A stretch of DNA of 64,000 bases from assembly GCF_005938125.1 (NCBI RefSeq), contig NZ_VCQN01000002.1, positions 248,001-312,000 on the forward strand, written 5' to 3'. The notes beneath the pieces are model-generated. The model was not told where the DNA came from, did not search any database, and saw only the letters and a program-made list of their open reading frames with translations. Of this stretch, positions 36,144-45,059 are shown piece by piece. The DNA is from Bacillus sp. BHET2. GTDB lineage: Bacteria > Bacillota > Bacilli > Bacillales > Bacillaceae_B. Numbering within the stretch: the stretch's first letter is position 1; every line of letters begins with the position of its first letter. Both the position numbers and the translations under genes were made by a program.

Positions 36144-36285
36144 GTATTTTGACTCATTTTGCCAGAGAAACAAAAAACGCCCAGAGCAAACTTGTTTGCT
36201 TATTCGTTTTTTGTTTCTCTGGCAACTTCTCAGCTCTGCTGAAAAGCGTGTGAAACGTTCCTTTCACACGAATGAGTCAAAATAC
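36144..36285. other. 142-bp structured palindromic element (predicted four-way junction)
   Basis: The ends GTATTTTGACTCATT (36144-36158) and AATGAGTCAAAATAC (36271-36285) are a perfect 15-bp inverted repeat. Inside are three more hairpins. The first has a perfect 19-bp stem (36161-36179 with 36205-36223) topped by GCAAA/TTTGC. The second is TCAGC/GCTGA at 36230-36242. The third is CGTGTGAAA/TTTCACACG at 36247-36270. The whole could fold as a closed four-way junction in DNA or RNA. It could be a miniature mobile element, like the bcr elements of the B. cereus group, or a structured RNA. It does not resemble a simple terminator. Confidence 0.8.
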
Positions 36286-36308
36286 GGTGTAAAATGGTCA
36301 ATCATTGT

Positions 36309-36339
36309 ACAAAACAAGGCACGAATGAATCGCGCCTTG
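36309..36339 (-). terminator. Terminator of tig
   Basis: CAAGGCGCGA pairs with TCGTGCCTTG (one wobble), followed by TTTTG, just after the tig stop. Confidence 0.85.
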
Positions 36340-36352
36340 TCTGCTATTTTTA

Positions 36353-37639
36353 TTATGCTACAGTTTTGCTATTATCTACAAGGAATTCTACTGCTTTACG
36401 AACTTTAAGGTCAGCTTTAAGTGTGTCAAGGCCGCCTAGAGCTTGTTTAATGTTGTCAGCAGACATATTGTATTGTTCTGCCATTTTGTTAACTTCTTCT
36501 TCTGCTTCTTCATCAGTTACTTCAAGATTTTCTGCTGCAGCGATTGCTTCAAGTGTTAGGTTTGTGCGAACGCGTTTACCAGCATCTTCTGTCATTTGAG
36601 CGCGAAGATCCTCTTCAGTTTGACCAGAGAATTGGAAGTAAAGTTCAAGGTTCATACCTTGCATTTGTAGACGTTGTTCGAATTCTTGCATCATACGGTC
36701 TACTTCAGCTTTAACCATAACTTCTGGAATTTCCACTTCAGCATTGTCAGAAGCTTTATTTACAAGAGTTTCACGAACTGCTGTTTCAGCTTCGTTCTTT
36801 TTAGACTCTTGAAGACGATTTTCGATTTTTTCTTTTAGTTCAGCAAGCGTTTCAACTTCTTCATCAGCGTCTTTCGCGAACTCGTCGTCTAATGCTGGAA
36901 GTTCTTTCGCTTTGATTTCGTGAACTTTTACTTTGAACGTAGCAGGTTTACCAGCAAGTTCAGCTGCATGATATTCTTCTGGGAAAGAAACTTCTACTTC
37001 TTTCTCTTCTCCAGTTGTTACACCAACCAATTGCTCTTCGAAACCTGGGATGAATTGACCAGAACCAAGTTCAAGTGAATAGTTCTCTGCTTGGCCGCCT
37101 TCAAATGCTTCACCGTCAACGAATCCTTCGAAATCCATTGTTACTGTGTTGCCTTCTTCAGCTTTTCCTTCTTCTTTAACAGCTAGTTCAGCTTGCTTTT
37201 CTTGAAGTGAAGTAAGTTCAGCTTCTACATCTTCTGCTGTTACTTCTGTTTCCACTTTTTCTACTTCAAGGCCTTTGTACTCGCCAAGTTTAACTTCTGG
37301 CTTCACTTGTACTTTAGCAGTGAAAACTAGATCTTTTCCTTGCTCCATTTGCTCAACATCGATTTCAGGACGATCGATTGGATCGATTCCAGTTTCTTCG
37401 ATTGCTTTCGCATACGCTTCAGGTAAGATGAAATCTAATGCGTCTTGATAAAGTGATTCTACACCGAAACGTTTTTCGAACATTCCACGAGGCATTTTCC
37501 CTTTACGGAATCCTGGTACATTTACTTGCTTTACAACTTTTTTGAATGCTGCGTCTAAACCTTCGTTTACTTTTGCAGCCTCTACTTCAATTGTAAGTAC
37601 TCCTTGATTACCTTCTTGTTTTTCCCATTTTGCTGACAT
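36353..37639 (-). CDS. tig: Trigger factor (ribosome-associated chaperone / PPIase)
   Basis: The 428-residue protein binds the ribosome exit tunnel and helps nascent chains fold. The ribosome-binding signature is [17 protein letters not shown]. The FKBP-type PPIase domain lies at about residues 150-245 ([20 protein letters not shown]). A helical chaperone domain follows. Acidic, normal length. It lies between ysoA and clpX. Confidence 0.98.
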   Translation of the reverse strand: MSAKWEKQEGNQGVLTIEVEAAKVNEGLDAAFKKVVKQVNVPGFRKGKMPRGMFEKRFGVESLYQDALDFILPEAYAKAIEETGIDPIDRPEIDVEQMEQGKDLVFTAKVQVKPEVKLGEYKGLEVEKVETEVTAEDVEAELTSLQEKQAELAVKEEGKAEEGNTVTMDFEGFVDGEAFEGGQAENYSLELGSGQFIPGFEEQLVGVTTGEEKEVEVSFPEEYHAAELAGKPATFKVKVHEIKAKELPALDDEFAKDADEEVETLAELKEKIENRLQESKKNEAETAVRETLVNKASDNAEVEIPEVMVKAEVDRMMQEFEQRLQMQGMNLELYFQFSGQTEEDLRAQMTEDAGKRVRTNLTLEAIAAAENLEVTDEEAEEEVNKMAEQYNMSADNIKQALGGLDTLKADLKVRKAVEFLVDNSKTVA

Positions 37640-37799
37640 ACTGTTCCCTCCAACAATCTATAATTGATCTTAAATTTTTTACGCATAGTAGTAGATAGTC
37701 CTGTATGAATCTAGCACTATCATCGTAAATATATGAAAAACTTTTACATTACAACCACTACATTATAACATACAGCCACTGTCTTTCAACAGAGAGCAT

Positions 37800-38801
37800 T
37801 TAAATATTGGGAGAGGAAATTTCCTCTAGTTCCTTAAGTTTGGCTAGAATCGCCTGAGATTGCGTGTTTTCAACTTGTTCTTTTAACTGTTCCTCAAGAA
37901 TTGTATCTGCAAACATCCCCGCAGTGTAGTATTCATATACAGAAGCAATTTCTCCCGTTTCTTCTTCAAGTTTAAATGGATAAAGAAGAAACGCATGCCG
38001 CTTCAGTAATTCTTGAGCATGTTGAAAGAGAGTTGGATTCGTCTGGGCGAGATGATCATCTAGTGCATTCGAGACACCCGTGAAGAAGTCAGACTCAAAT
38101 ACATCTTCAAGTGCTGCAGGGTAAACCCGGTCCTCCCTGCCAAACTTAGATACAAGTACTTCTTTATCCATTCCGTGCTCTCTTAAAACATTCAGAACCA
38201 TCGTTTGCAGGAAAGGATGAGAATCTGAATCCTTTAAAATCGCCTTTAGCTCCCCAATAAAAGGCTGAATATTCCGGTGTACCATTTGTGCCACGAGTAA
38301 GGTTTGTTCCTCCAGACTCTTTCCAGATAGTACAAATGACAGATCTTCTTCACCAGGTTCTTCAGGAATAGAGGCCTTGCCACTTAGCACTTTTTCACTA
38401 AAGTGAAGAAGCTTTTTGAAATGTTCTTCTTTTTCAAAGGGAACTTCTTTTTCATCAAAAAGAGCGTGAATCGTATCAGCTACTTCGCTGTGCTGATGCA
38501 GTTGGATAAGGATCATCAAATACATATCAACAACTTCGAAATAGTCACCGATTCCTTCAAGGAGCATTTCTTTACATATGTATTTGGCTTTATCATACTG
38601 CTTGCTTTCGTAGAGAGACAATACAAGAGCTGTATTGATATCGGGGCTATCTGGTTCTAGTTCATAGGCTTGTGTGAGCAGCTGTGAGGATTCATGCACC
38701 TCTCCACTTTCCAACGCCTGCAAACCTTTTTCGAGTAACCGATCCTTCAAGCCTGGGAACTGGACAATCTTCCCTTTTTCTTCTTCGTTTCCCTTTGTCA
38801 T
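37800..38801 (-). CDS. ysoA: TPR-repeat protein YsoA
   Basis: The 333-residue cytosolic protein has tetratricopeptide-like helical repeats in its N-terminal third (KGLQALESGEVHESSQLLTQ, ALVLSLYESKQYDKAKYICK). Position next to tig matches ysoA of B. subtilis. The molecular role is unknown. In B. subtilis the ilv-leu operon lies upstream; here a tRNA gene and ysnB do instead. Confidence 0.88.
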   Translation of the reverse strand: MTKGNEEEKGKIVQFPGLKDRLLEKGLQALESGEVHESSQLLTQAYELEPDSPDINTALVLSLYESKQYDKAKYICKEMLLEGIGDYFEVVDMYLMILIQLHQHSEVADTIHALFDEKEVPFEKEEHFKKLLHFSEKVLSGKASIPEEPGEEDLSFVLSGKSLEEQTLLVAQMVHRNIQPFIGELKAILKDSDSHPFLQTMVLNVLREHGMDKEVLVSKFGREDRVYPAALEDVFESDFFTGVSNALDDHLAQTNPTLFQHAQELLKRHAFLLYPFKLEEETGEIASVYEYYTAGMFADTILEEQLKEQVENTQSQAILAKLKELEEISSPNI

Positions 38802-38861
38802 ATTACATACCTGCCTATACTTATTAGTTGCCTTTAGTTTAGCACGATATCATTTGGATAA

Positions 38862-38894
38862 CAAAAAAAGCTTACCTGTATGAAGGCAAGCTTT
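38862..38894 (-). terminator. Terminator after tRNA-Arg
   Basis: AAAGCTTGCCT pairs with AGGTAAGCTTT (one wobble), followed by TTTTTTTG on the transcript. Confidence 0.85.
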
Positions 38895-38909
38895 GAATAT
38901 GTAGGTTTA

Positions 38910-38986
<77 letters not shown>

Positions 38987-39110
38987 GTGATTTGTTTTTC
39001 AAGGACAATATTTATTATATTCACATAGCATCAATAAGTCAACAGGTTTTGAAAAAAAGTTTAAATTTATTTTCATTAACATTTTCGCACCTTTTATTTG
39101 AAAGGAAAAG

Positions 39111-39167
39111 AACCTGCCGCAGCAGGTCCTAAGCTTTTAGAAAGACACTAGGTTCCTCTAAAAGCTT
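39111..39167. repeat. Two nested-type hairpins beside a tandem array
   Basis: ACCTGC-CGCA-GCAGGT (39112-39127) is followed by an 11-bp perfect inverted repeat AAGCTTTTAGA (39131-39141) with TCTAAAAGCTT (39157-39167). They lie directly before the 20-bp tandem repeats and may mark the edge of an inserted element. Confidence 0.6.
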
Positions 39168-39190
39168 GGCTGCAAGGCTGAAATGATTAT

Positions 39191-39290
39191 AACGGCGAAA
39201 TTTTAAATTTAACGGCGATATCTTGGATATAACGGCGATATTTCAAATTTAACGGCGAAACTCTGGATATATCGGCGAAATCCACATTTT
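39191..39290. repeat. Tandem array, five 20-bp units
   Basis: Units begin at 39191, 39211, 39231, 39251 and 39271 with the core AACGGCGA (ATCGGCGA in the last). The second half of the unit alternates between an AAATTT-type tail and a GGATAT-type tail, so the higher-order period is 40 bp. It lies between tRNA-Arg and ysnB and encodes nothing recognisable. Confidence 0.85.
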
Positions 39291-39299
39291 CCATACTCT

Positions 39300-39323
39300 C
39301 AGAACCTCCCAAAGCAGGTTCTA
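39300..39323 (-). terminator. Hairpin at the end of ysnB
   Basis: AGAACCTGC and AGGTTCT arms pair around the ysnB stop codon. No T run follows, so termination efficiency is doubtful. Confidence 0.45.
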
Positions 39324-39830
39324 CAGATCAAATGTTTGAGTCAATTCATCAAGTACTTCATGTTCATGCGTCAGGAACTCTACCGTTATTTTTTGATCAA
39401 CAACATCTACCAATGCATATGTGCGCTCACTTCTTCCACGGGGTAGTAGAATGCTCCCTGGATTGAGAAACAATGTCCCATTGGTCATTTCTGCGCCCGA
39501 ACTGTGGGAGTGACCAAAGAAAACAAATTCAGCACCAACTTCTTCTGCTCTGTAACGCAGCTTCATCAATGACATTTTAATTCCATAGTGATGACCATGA
39601 GTCACCATAATCGAATGTCCTTCTACTTTTTCTACGAGATCGTCCGGCAATCGTGCATCCATGTCACAATTCCCGCGAACATTCAAATATGGTGACATTG
39701 CAGGGTCATCCGCACTCAATTCTGAATCTCCACAGTGAATCATGGCATCTACGCTAGATTGATACTTCTTATTGAGTTCCATCAGTTCTTCTTTGGATCC
39801 GTGACTATCACTTACAACTAAAAGTTTCAT
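39321..39830 (-). CDS. ysnB: Metallophosphoesterase YsnB (YfcE/MJ0936 family)
   Basis: This 169-residue phosphodiesterase has all metal-binding motifs: VVSDSHG, HCGDSEL, VRGNCD, THGHHYG and FGHSHSSG. ATG 39830 follows GGGTGA; a GTG nine bases upstream overlaps that site. It lies 12 bp after rdgB and is co-transcribed with rph and rdgB. The natural substrate is unknown. Confidence 0.92.
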   Translation of the reverse strand: MKLLVVSDSHGSKEELMELNKKYQSSVDAMIHCGDSELSADDPAMSPYLNVRGNCDMDARLPDDLVEKVEGHSIMVTHGHHYGIKMSLMKLRYRAEEVGAEFVFFGHSHSSGAEMTNGTLFLNPGSILLPRGRSERTYALVDVVDQKITVEFLTHEHEVLDELTQTFDL

Positions 39831-39842
39831 TATGCTCACCCT

Positions 39843-40439
39843 TTAAATAAAGTCTGAGATTATATTCCTAAGTTTCTTTAACGCATGGCCACGATGACTG
39901 ATTTGACTTTTTTCGTCTGGAGTTAATTCGGCCATCGATTTTTGGAGTGTAGGAACAAAGAAAATGGGATCATAACCAAATCCGTTCGATCCTCTCTTTT
40001 CTTTCAAAATCATTCCTTCGCATGTTCCTGTCACCGTTTTCGTTTCCATATCAGGGCCAGCAATGGCTAATACACAGTGAAAACGGGCAGTTCGCTCAGA
40101 TTCTTCAACAGATTGGAGTTCACTCAAAACCTTCTCCATATTCGCCTCGTCACTTTTTTCTAAACCTGCATAGCGTGCAGAATACACTCCTGGTCGACCT
40201 TCGAGAGCATCTATTGCCAACCCTGAATCATCGGCAATCACCAGTTCACCTAATTCTTTCGCAACGGTTTCGGCCTTCAATATGGCATTTTCCTCAAACG
40301 TTTCGCCAGTTTCTTCGACATCCTCTATGTGAAGAAGATCTAGTAATGTTTGTACCTCATATCCGTACGGTGCAAACATCTGTTGAAACTCTTTTGCTTT
40401 TCCACTGTTTTTCGTTGCTATGATTACTCGTTTTGTCAT
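39843..40439 (-). CDS. rdgB: Non-canonical purine NTP pyrophosphatase (ITPase/XTPase)
   Basis: The 198-residue HAM1/RdgB enzyme removes dITP and XTP from the nucleotide pool. It has the substrate loop IIATKNSGKAKEF, LVIADDSGLAIDALEGRPG and the C-terminal SHRGHALKKL. It lies 16 bp downstream of rph, as in B. subtilis (ysnA). Confidence 0.96.
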   Translation of the reverse strand: MTKRVIIATKNSGKAKEFQQMFAPYGYEVQTLLDLLHIEDVEETGETFEENAILKAETVAKELGELVIADDSGLAIDALEGRPGVYSARYAGLEKSDEANMEKVLSELQSVEESERTARFHCVLAIAGPDMETKTVTGTCEGMILKEKRGSNGFGYDPIFFVPTLQKSMAELTPDEKSQISHRGHALKKLRNIISDFI

Positions 40440-40455
40440 CGGTCAACTCATCCCT

Positions 40456-41193
40456 TTATTGAAATCTTTTTACTATTTCACCTAATGCCTGTTGTTGAAT
40501 TTGGAATAGCTCGTGGATTCCTTCTTGACCTAGCTTTAACATTTGGTGCAGCTCGTCCATTGTGAATGTTGCTTCTTCACCAGTACCTTGTAGCTCTACA
40601 AATTCACCTTCACCGGTCATGATAATATTCATATCAACTAATGCACTGCTATCTTCAATGTAATTCAGATCCAGTACCGCTCCATTCTCTTCAACAATCC
40701 CGACACTTGTTGCAGCTAAAAAGCTTTTCAAAGGAAAAGATGAAATTTTCTTATTATCCTGAAGCTTGGCAAGGGCCACTGCCATCGCAACGAAAGCTCC
40801 TGTAATCGAAGCTGTTCTAGTCCCGCCGTCAGCTTGAATCACGTCACAATCAATCCAGATTGTACGTTCTCCCAAAGCATCCAGATCAACTACCGCTCTT
40901 AAGGCACGGCCAATCAGACGTTGAATTTCCATTGTTCTTCCGGAAATTTTCCCTTTGGAAGATTCTCGGATATTTCTCGTTTCCGTTGCTCTTGGCAGCA
41001 TGGAATATTCTGCTGTAATCCAACCTTTTCCACTGTTTCTCATGAACGGTGGCACTCGCTCCTCGATGCTTGCATTACAAATAACCTTCGTTTCCCCCAC
41101 CGTTATTAACACGGAACCTTCCGGGTGCTTTACATAGTCTGTCTGGATATCGACATTTCGCAACTGATTCTTTTCTCTACCATCTGTTCTCAT
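40456..41193 (-). CDS. rph: Ribonuclease PH
   Basis: The 245-residue phosphorolytic 3' exonuclease trims tRNA precursors. Characteristic segments are [34 protein letters not shown] and [20 protein letters not shown]. It is the first gene of rph-rdgB-ysnB. Confidence 0.97.
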   Translation of the reverse strand: MRTDGREKNQLRNVDIQTDYVKHPEGSVLITVGETKVICNASIEERVPPFMRNSGKGWITAEYSMLPRATETRNIRESSKGKISGRTMEIQRLIGRALRAVVDLDALGERTIWIDCDVIQADGGTRTASITGAFVAMAVALAKLQDNKKISSFPLKSFLAATSVGIVEENGAVLDLNYIEDSSALVDMNIIMTGEGEFVELQGTGEEATFTMDELHQMLKLGQEGIHELFQIQQQALGEIVKRFQ

Positions 41194-41242
41194 ACTATTC
41201 CCTCCTGTATTTTCATTCGTTATGTAAAAATGGGTCCAATCA

Positions 41243-41281
41243 AAAATAGAAGAGGCGGCAATCTGCCAACCTCTTTTTTAG
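41243..41281 (-). terminator. Terminator of gerM
   Basis: GAGG-TTGGCA pairs with TGCC-GCCTC, with a T-rich tail on the transcript; T runs occur on both sides. Confidence 0.6.
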
Positions 41282-41315
41282 GTGATTCTATTATAGTATA
41301 TCAAAAAATCGTTAT

Positions 41316-42392
41316 TTAAAAACTAATTGCATTCACATTTTCTGGTCTTGTCACTGGTTCAGTTATCGTTTTTCCGTCTTTCGATACTGTGGTAGCCTCT
41401 CCATTCACTAGTACCGACACCCCTTTGATCCCTTTTTGCTCCGTTAAAGAAAGCACGAGGGAATTGAGCATATGTTCAGACACGATTTTTTCTTCAATGC
41501 TTCCGTAGACAGCTTCGTTAAAGTTTAAAGTCACTGTTCCGTCTTCAAGCTTGGGATCATCCAATAGCTTCGCACCGGTAAAATCGCTTGCAAGTGAAGA
41601 GGAATATCCAGGTCCATCAATTAATTCATTCACCACTGCCGTTATTTCATCTACTGATTTTGAGCTTACGCGCTTGGTCACCGGAACATAGTACGTCTTA
41701 TCATCGGTTTGTGATACATAATAAACTGTTAGCGGTTTAGTACTCGTAGGATCTACCACACCCGAAGTATCGACATTGATTCCGACTTTTCTCGTTAACC
41801 CTTTGTCATCGATTGGTGTACCGTTGACAGGCATTTCAGTTAGCGGATATCCATTCACTCGAAGTTCTACCTTTTCAACCGAATCGAACTGAGTCAACGT
41901 CCAAGTTACCGATTGTAGAATTTTCTGCTCATCTTCAGGCTGGTAATTGTTAAACTCTGGAGAAAAATCTGCAATTGCCTTGCCGTCTTTAATATCAACT
42001 GTCACTTGTGTATCTGCCGGAAGTACAGCTCTAAACCCATTCGGTAACACATTTTGTACCGGACCGTTCACTACAAGGTATTCCAGGGCTTGTTTTGCCA
42101 CGCTTTCCTGACCTGGAAGCGGTAAAGATTGGGAGACGACATAACCTTTTTTATCGATTAGATAAAGTTCTGTCATCACAGTTTCTGCATTTGCTTCTTC
42201 CTTGCTCACTTTTTTCTCTGATTCTCCTCCTTTAGCTGTATCTACCTTCTCCCCTTCTTTTAAGTAGGAAAGATCTTGAGGAGGATCAATCTTTTCTTTA
42301 CCATCACCGAAACTAAGTAATCCACAACCTGAAAGATATACAGAAGATGCTAAAACTGTTACAGCAATTGACACCTTTGCTTTATTTGTCAT
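41316..42392 (-). CDS. gerM: Germination / sporulation lipoprotein GerM
   Basis: GerM is needed for spore cortex integrity and germination, and takes part in the forespore-mother cell channel complex. ATG 42392 after AGGAGGT gives 358 residues. The lipobox is SSVYLSGC. Two GerMN domains follow, at about residues 85-200 and 225-345 (each with an ITAVVNELIDGPGYS-like helix and ADFSPEF or LNFNEAVYG strand). It lies downstream of racE, as in B. subtilis. Confidence 0.93.
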   Translation of the reverse strand: MTNKAKVSIAVTVLASSVYLSGCGLLSFGDGKEKIDPPQDLSYLKEGEKVDTAKGGESEKKVSKEEANAETVMTELYLIDKKGYVVSQSLPLPGQESVAKQALEYLVVNGPVQNVLPNGFRAVLPADTQVTVDIKDGKAIADFSPEFNNYQPEDEQKILQSVTWTLTQFDSVEKVELRVNGYPLTEMPVNGTPIDDKGLTRKVGINVDTSGVVDPTSTKPLTVYYVSQTDDKTYYVPVTKRVSSKSVDEITAVVNELIDGPGYSSSLASDFTGAKLLDDPKLEDGTVTLNFNEAVYGSIEEKIVSEHMLNSLVLSLTEQKGIKGVSVLVNGEATTVSKDGKTITEPVTRPENVNAISF

Positions 42393-42501
42393 TGGGAAAC
42401 CTCCTAAAAGACAGTTTGTACTAACATATATACGAGCCCAATCCAAAAAATAGACCGAAACTTTTTGAAATAGGGTACAAACGATATAAAAACCTTTTTC
42501 A

Positions 42502-42551
42502 AAACAAAAAACCATTCAATCACAAGACTCTACTCTTGTAATTGAATGGTT
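42502..42551 (-). terminator. Terminator overlapping the end of racE
   Basis: An 18-bp stem (one wobble mismatch) formed by AACCATTCAATTACAAGA and its partner, then TTTTTTG. The 5' arm includes the last seven codons of racE and the loop holds its stop codon. Confidence 0.88.
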
Positions 42552-43330
42552 TCTGCCTTTACTTCTCCAACATCCAGCCAATCCGAGGCAATGCTCGAAA
42601 AGATCGTCTGGGATCCTGTATTGAAAAAGCGATGTTCAGGTTCAAGCACGCCTCTATATAAAAGATTGTAATAATCAAGAATCGTACTTACTTCCCTGGC
42701 TGTTTCATCTCCTGAGCTTATTACACTGACTTCCTGCCCCATATAGGCTTGAATCTTAGGCTGCAGGAGTGGGTAGTGGGTGCATCCCAGAATCAACGTA
42801 TCGATCCCTGAACCCTTTATCGAATGAAGGGTTTCTTCTACGATGTCCTCCGCCATTTGGCTGTCATACTCTCCACTTTCAACTAATGGAACAAACTTCG
42901 GACAAGAGAGCGATGTGACATTCAAGCTGCCGTGCAGGGAATGAAGAGCCTCTACATAGGCTCCGCTATTTATCGTTCCCACGGTACCGAGAACACCGAT
43001 TCTCTTATTATAGGTATGCTTGATTGCCGCTCTCGCTCCAGGATGGATGACCCCTATCACCGGGATATCCAAATGGGTCTGTATTTCGTCCAGGGCAACC
43101 GCTGTAGCTGTATTACAGGCTATAATCAGCATTTTCATATCGTATTGCATAAGATATTGAGTCATTTCCCATGTGTACGCTTTTACATCCTGAGCTGATC
43201 TAGGTCCATAGGGGCAGCGGGCTGTGTCCCCGAGATAATAGATGGTCTCTTTCGGTAACTGCCTCATCACTTCTTTTGCGACGGTCAACCCGCCTACACC
43301 TGAATCAATGATGCCAATTGGTTGAATCAC
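42530..43330 (-). CDS. racE: Glutamate racemase
   Basis: The enzyme supplies D-glutamate for peptidoglycan. It has 266 residues with GTG start after GAGGG. Catalytic cysteines are in [13 protein letters not shown] and [12 protein letters not shown]. The N-terminal [16 protein letters not shown] segment is intact. Its 3' end forms part of its own terminator. Confidence 0.96.
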   Translation of the reverse strand: MIQPIGIIDSGVGGLTVAKEVMRQLPKETIYYLGDTARCPYGPRSAQDVKAYTWEMTQYLMQYDMKMLIIACNTATAVALDEIQTHLDIPVIGVIHPGARAAIKHTYNKRIGVLGTVGTINSGAYVEALHSLHGSLNVTSLSCPKFVPLVESGEYDSQMAEDIVEETLHSIKGSGIDTLILGCTHYPLLQPKIQAYMGQEVSVISSGDETAREVSTILDYYNLLYRGVLEPEHRFFNTGSQTIFSSIASDWLDVGEVKAETIQLQE

Positions 43331-43339
43331 ATTATTCCC

Positions 43340-43798
43340 TCATTCTGGTTTTATTTCTTGATGAAGTTTTGCTAAATTATCTTTTAATAATAGCACTTCC
43401 TGATCTGAGAAATCCGTTAAGACGCTCTGTAAATAATTCTGCCTTTTTTTAATTACTTCTTCAATAATTCTTTCGCCCTCTTTTAACATATGAATACGTA
43501 CGACACGGCGGTCATTTTCATCCTTGACCCGTTCTACCAACTGATTTTTTTCCATTCTATCAACCAGATCCGTTGTCGTACTGCAGGCAAGATACATTTT
43601 ATTTGAAAGGTCTCCAATTGTCATATCCCCATACTCAAATAGCCATTGCAAGGCGATGAACTGAGGGGGAGTAATCGTATATTGACTTAATATTTCCCTC
43701 CCCTTTTGTTTAATGATCGATGATATGTAACGTAGATCTTTTTCAATATCTGCAACGAGTTGTGGATCCCCGTTTGATTGATTATTCGTATTCGTCAT
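43340..43798 (-). CDS. ysmB: MarR-family transcriptional regulator YsmB
   Basis: The 152-residue winged-helix protein shows LTPPQ-like TITPPQFIALQWL, the recognition region IGDLSNKMYLACSTTTDLVDRM, and the wing VKDENDRRVVRIHML. Start is placed at ATG 43798 (or 43801), just after AAGGAG; the open frame continues far upstream without support. The position between racE and gerE matches ysmB. The regulated genes are not known. Confidence 0.9.
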   Translation of the reverse strand: MTNTNNQSNGDPQLVADIEKDLRYISSIIKQKGREILSQYTITPPQFIALQWLFEYGDMTIGDLSNKMYLACSTTTDLVDRMEKNQLVERVKDENDRRVVRIHMLKEGERIIEEVIKKRQNYLQSVLTDFSDQEVLLLKDNLAKLHQEIKPE

Positions 43799-43971
43799 CA
43801 TGACTCTCCTTTTTATATCAGAAACTAGGTATGTACGCCTTATGAAAAAAGGGAAGTGATCGACATTCCTGTTTTTAGTTTCGATTAAATGATGGGACAT
43901 AGGGCCCCTTACTAGCATTTTCGCCTTTTTCGGGTAAAAATTCAAGACAAGTTCACAAATGGCACAGAACT

Positions 43972-44051
43972 AAAAGAGACTGACTCTCTTTCAAACAGTA
44001 AAAGGTATTCTCGGAGAATCCTATTATTGTTTGTCTTTTAGAATCAGTCCC
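43972..44051 (-). terminator. Branched terminator of gerE
   Basis: GGGACTGATTCT pairs with AGAGTCAGTCTC (two wobbles), enclosing an inner hairpin (GGATTCTC/GAGAATACC), and ends in TTTT. Confidence 0.65.
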
Positions 44052-44057
44052 TTACAT

Positions 44058-44282
44058 TTAAAGCTTGAGTTCCCCCATGCGAAGAAGCTCTACAACAGCT
44101 TGAGATCGCCCCTTCACTCCAAGCTTTTGCATGGCGTTGGAAATATGATTTCGAACTGTTTTCTCGCTAATAAATAGATCACTAGCAATTTCTTTAGTGG
44201 TTTTGTCTTGTACTAACAGTTCGAATACTTCTTTTTCTCTTTTGGTGAGCAACGGTTTGTGTGTAAAATCATTGTCCTTCAA
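44058..44282 (-). CDS. gerE: Late mother-cell transcription factor GerE
   Basis: This 74-residue LuxR-type helix-turn-helix protein activates and represses late coat genes in the mother cell. The fold is seen in LLTKREKEVFELLVQDKTTK and SEKTVRNHISNAMQKLGV. The start is TTG, 9 bp after AAGGAGGG. A sigma-K-like promoter lies upstream, and it lies between ysmB and ysmA, as expected. Confidence 0.97.
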   Translation of the reverse strand: MKDNDFTHKPLLTKREKEVFELLVQDKTTKEIASDLFISEKTVRNHISNAMQKLGVKGRSQAVVELLRMGELKL

Positions 44283-44348
44283 TTATGGTAACCCTCCTTG
44301 CCTTCGCCAGCTTTAAACCGCGGGGATGGGTATTATTGGTCGTCAGGA

Positions 44349-44377
44349 TATCATATGTGAAGGTAGGGTTTAGAGTG
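44349..44377 (-). promoter_or_regulatory. Candidate sigma-K promoter of gerE
   Basis: CATATGATA matches the sigma-K -10 CATAnnnTA on the minus strand, with an AC at the -35 position 17 bp upstream. It lies about 70 bp before gerE. Confidence 0.5.
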
Positions 44378-44427
44378 ACATAGAGAAGGAAGTTAAATGA
44401 AAAATAGGCAGCGCTTACTTTCACAAA

Positions 44428-44898
44428 CTACACTGGGCTCGTGACCACCCTTTTGCAGTCGAGCTTCTTCTTCATTTCTTCCGTCCAAGGAACGCCTTTT
44501 CCAGTTTGCTTAGAAATTTGCACCATGGTCCCTCTACCTGTAAAGCAAATCTCATCTTTTTCATTCAGACCCATATAGTGTAAATCCACCGAAGAATGAC
44601 CAACACGATTCGCCTTCACATATACCCTCAACATTTCGTCAAAGAATACTTGTTTCACAAAATCACATTGTAGATCTGCAACGACCGGAATCGTGTCGTG
44701 ATTTGGCTTAATCCAGTTCTGCATAAATCCAATGTATTTTAAAAATTCGATTCTGGCTTCTTCGAAATAAGTGAATGGAATCGTATTATTCATATGTCCA
44801 AACATATCCGTCTCAGAAAACCGAACCTTTATATGGATAGAAAATGAGAATTCTTTTTGCCATGTTTCTATATCTTCAATGTATGTAAAATGTTTCAA
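44428..44898 (-). CDS. ysmA: Acyl-CoA thioesterase-like hotdog protein YsmA
   Basis: The 156-residue 4HBT-type protein has the signature VRFSETDMFGHMNNTIPFTYFEEARIEFL (Asp and Glu active-site region). The start is TTG 44898, 7 bp after AAAGGAGG. It matches ysmA of B. subtilis by position next to gerE. It probably hydrolyses a fatty acyl or aryl thioester. Confidence 0.88.
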   Translation of the reverse strand: MKHFTYIEDIETWQKEFSFSIHIKVRFSETDMFGHMNNTIPFTYFEEARIEFLKYIGFMQNWIKPNHDTIPVVADLQCDFVKQVFFDEMLRVYVKANRVGHSSVDLHYMGLNEKDEICFTGRGTMVQISKQTGKGVPWTEEMKKKLDCKRVVTSPV

Positions 44899-45059
44899 AT
44901 TGGCTCCTCCTTTTGTAAATGAATACAGAAATAAAAATGAATGATGGTTCATTTTTTATTATACCCTTTTTCTGAAAAATAAGAAACCTGTAAATGAAAG
45001 TCTTTTCTAACGCATTGGTAGCTATTAAAAAAAAACAGTAAAGGCCACTATACACTAAT

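Noticed and set aside
35903-36157. 84-codon minus-strand frame in the tig-clpX gap
   Set aside because: AT-rich, no ribosome site, and it runs into the structured palindromic element. The plus frames at 36196-36599 are also shadows of the element and of tig.
43799-43945. Upstream extension of ysmB
   Set aside because: The extended frame lacks a ribosome site and the residues do not look like a MarR N-terminus; AAGGAG supports the starts at 43798-43801.
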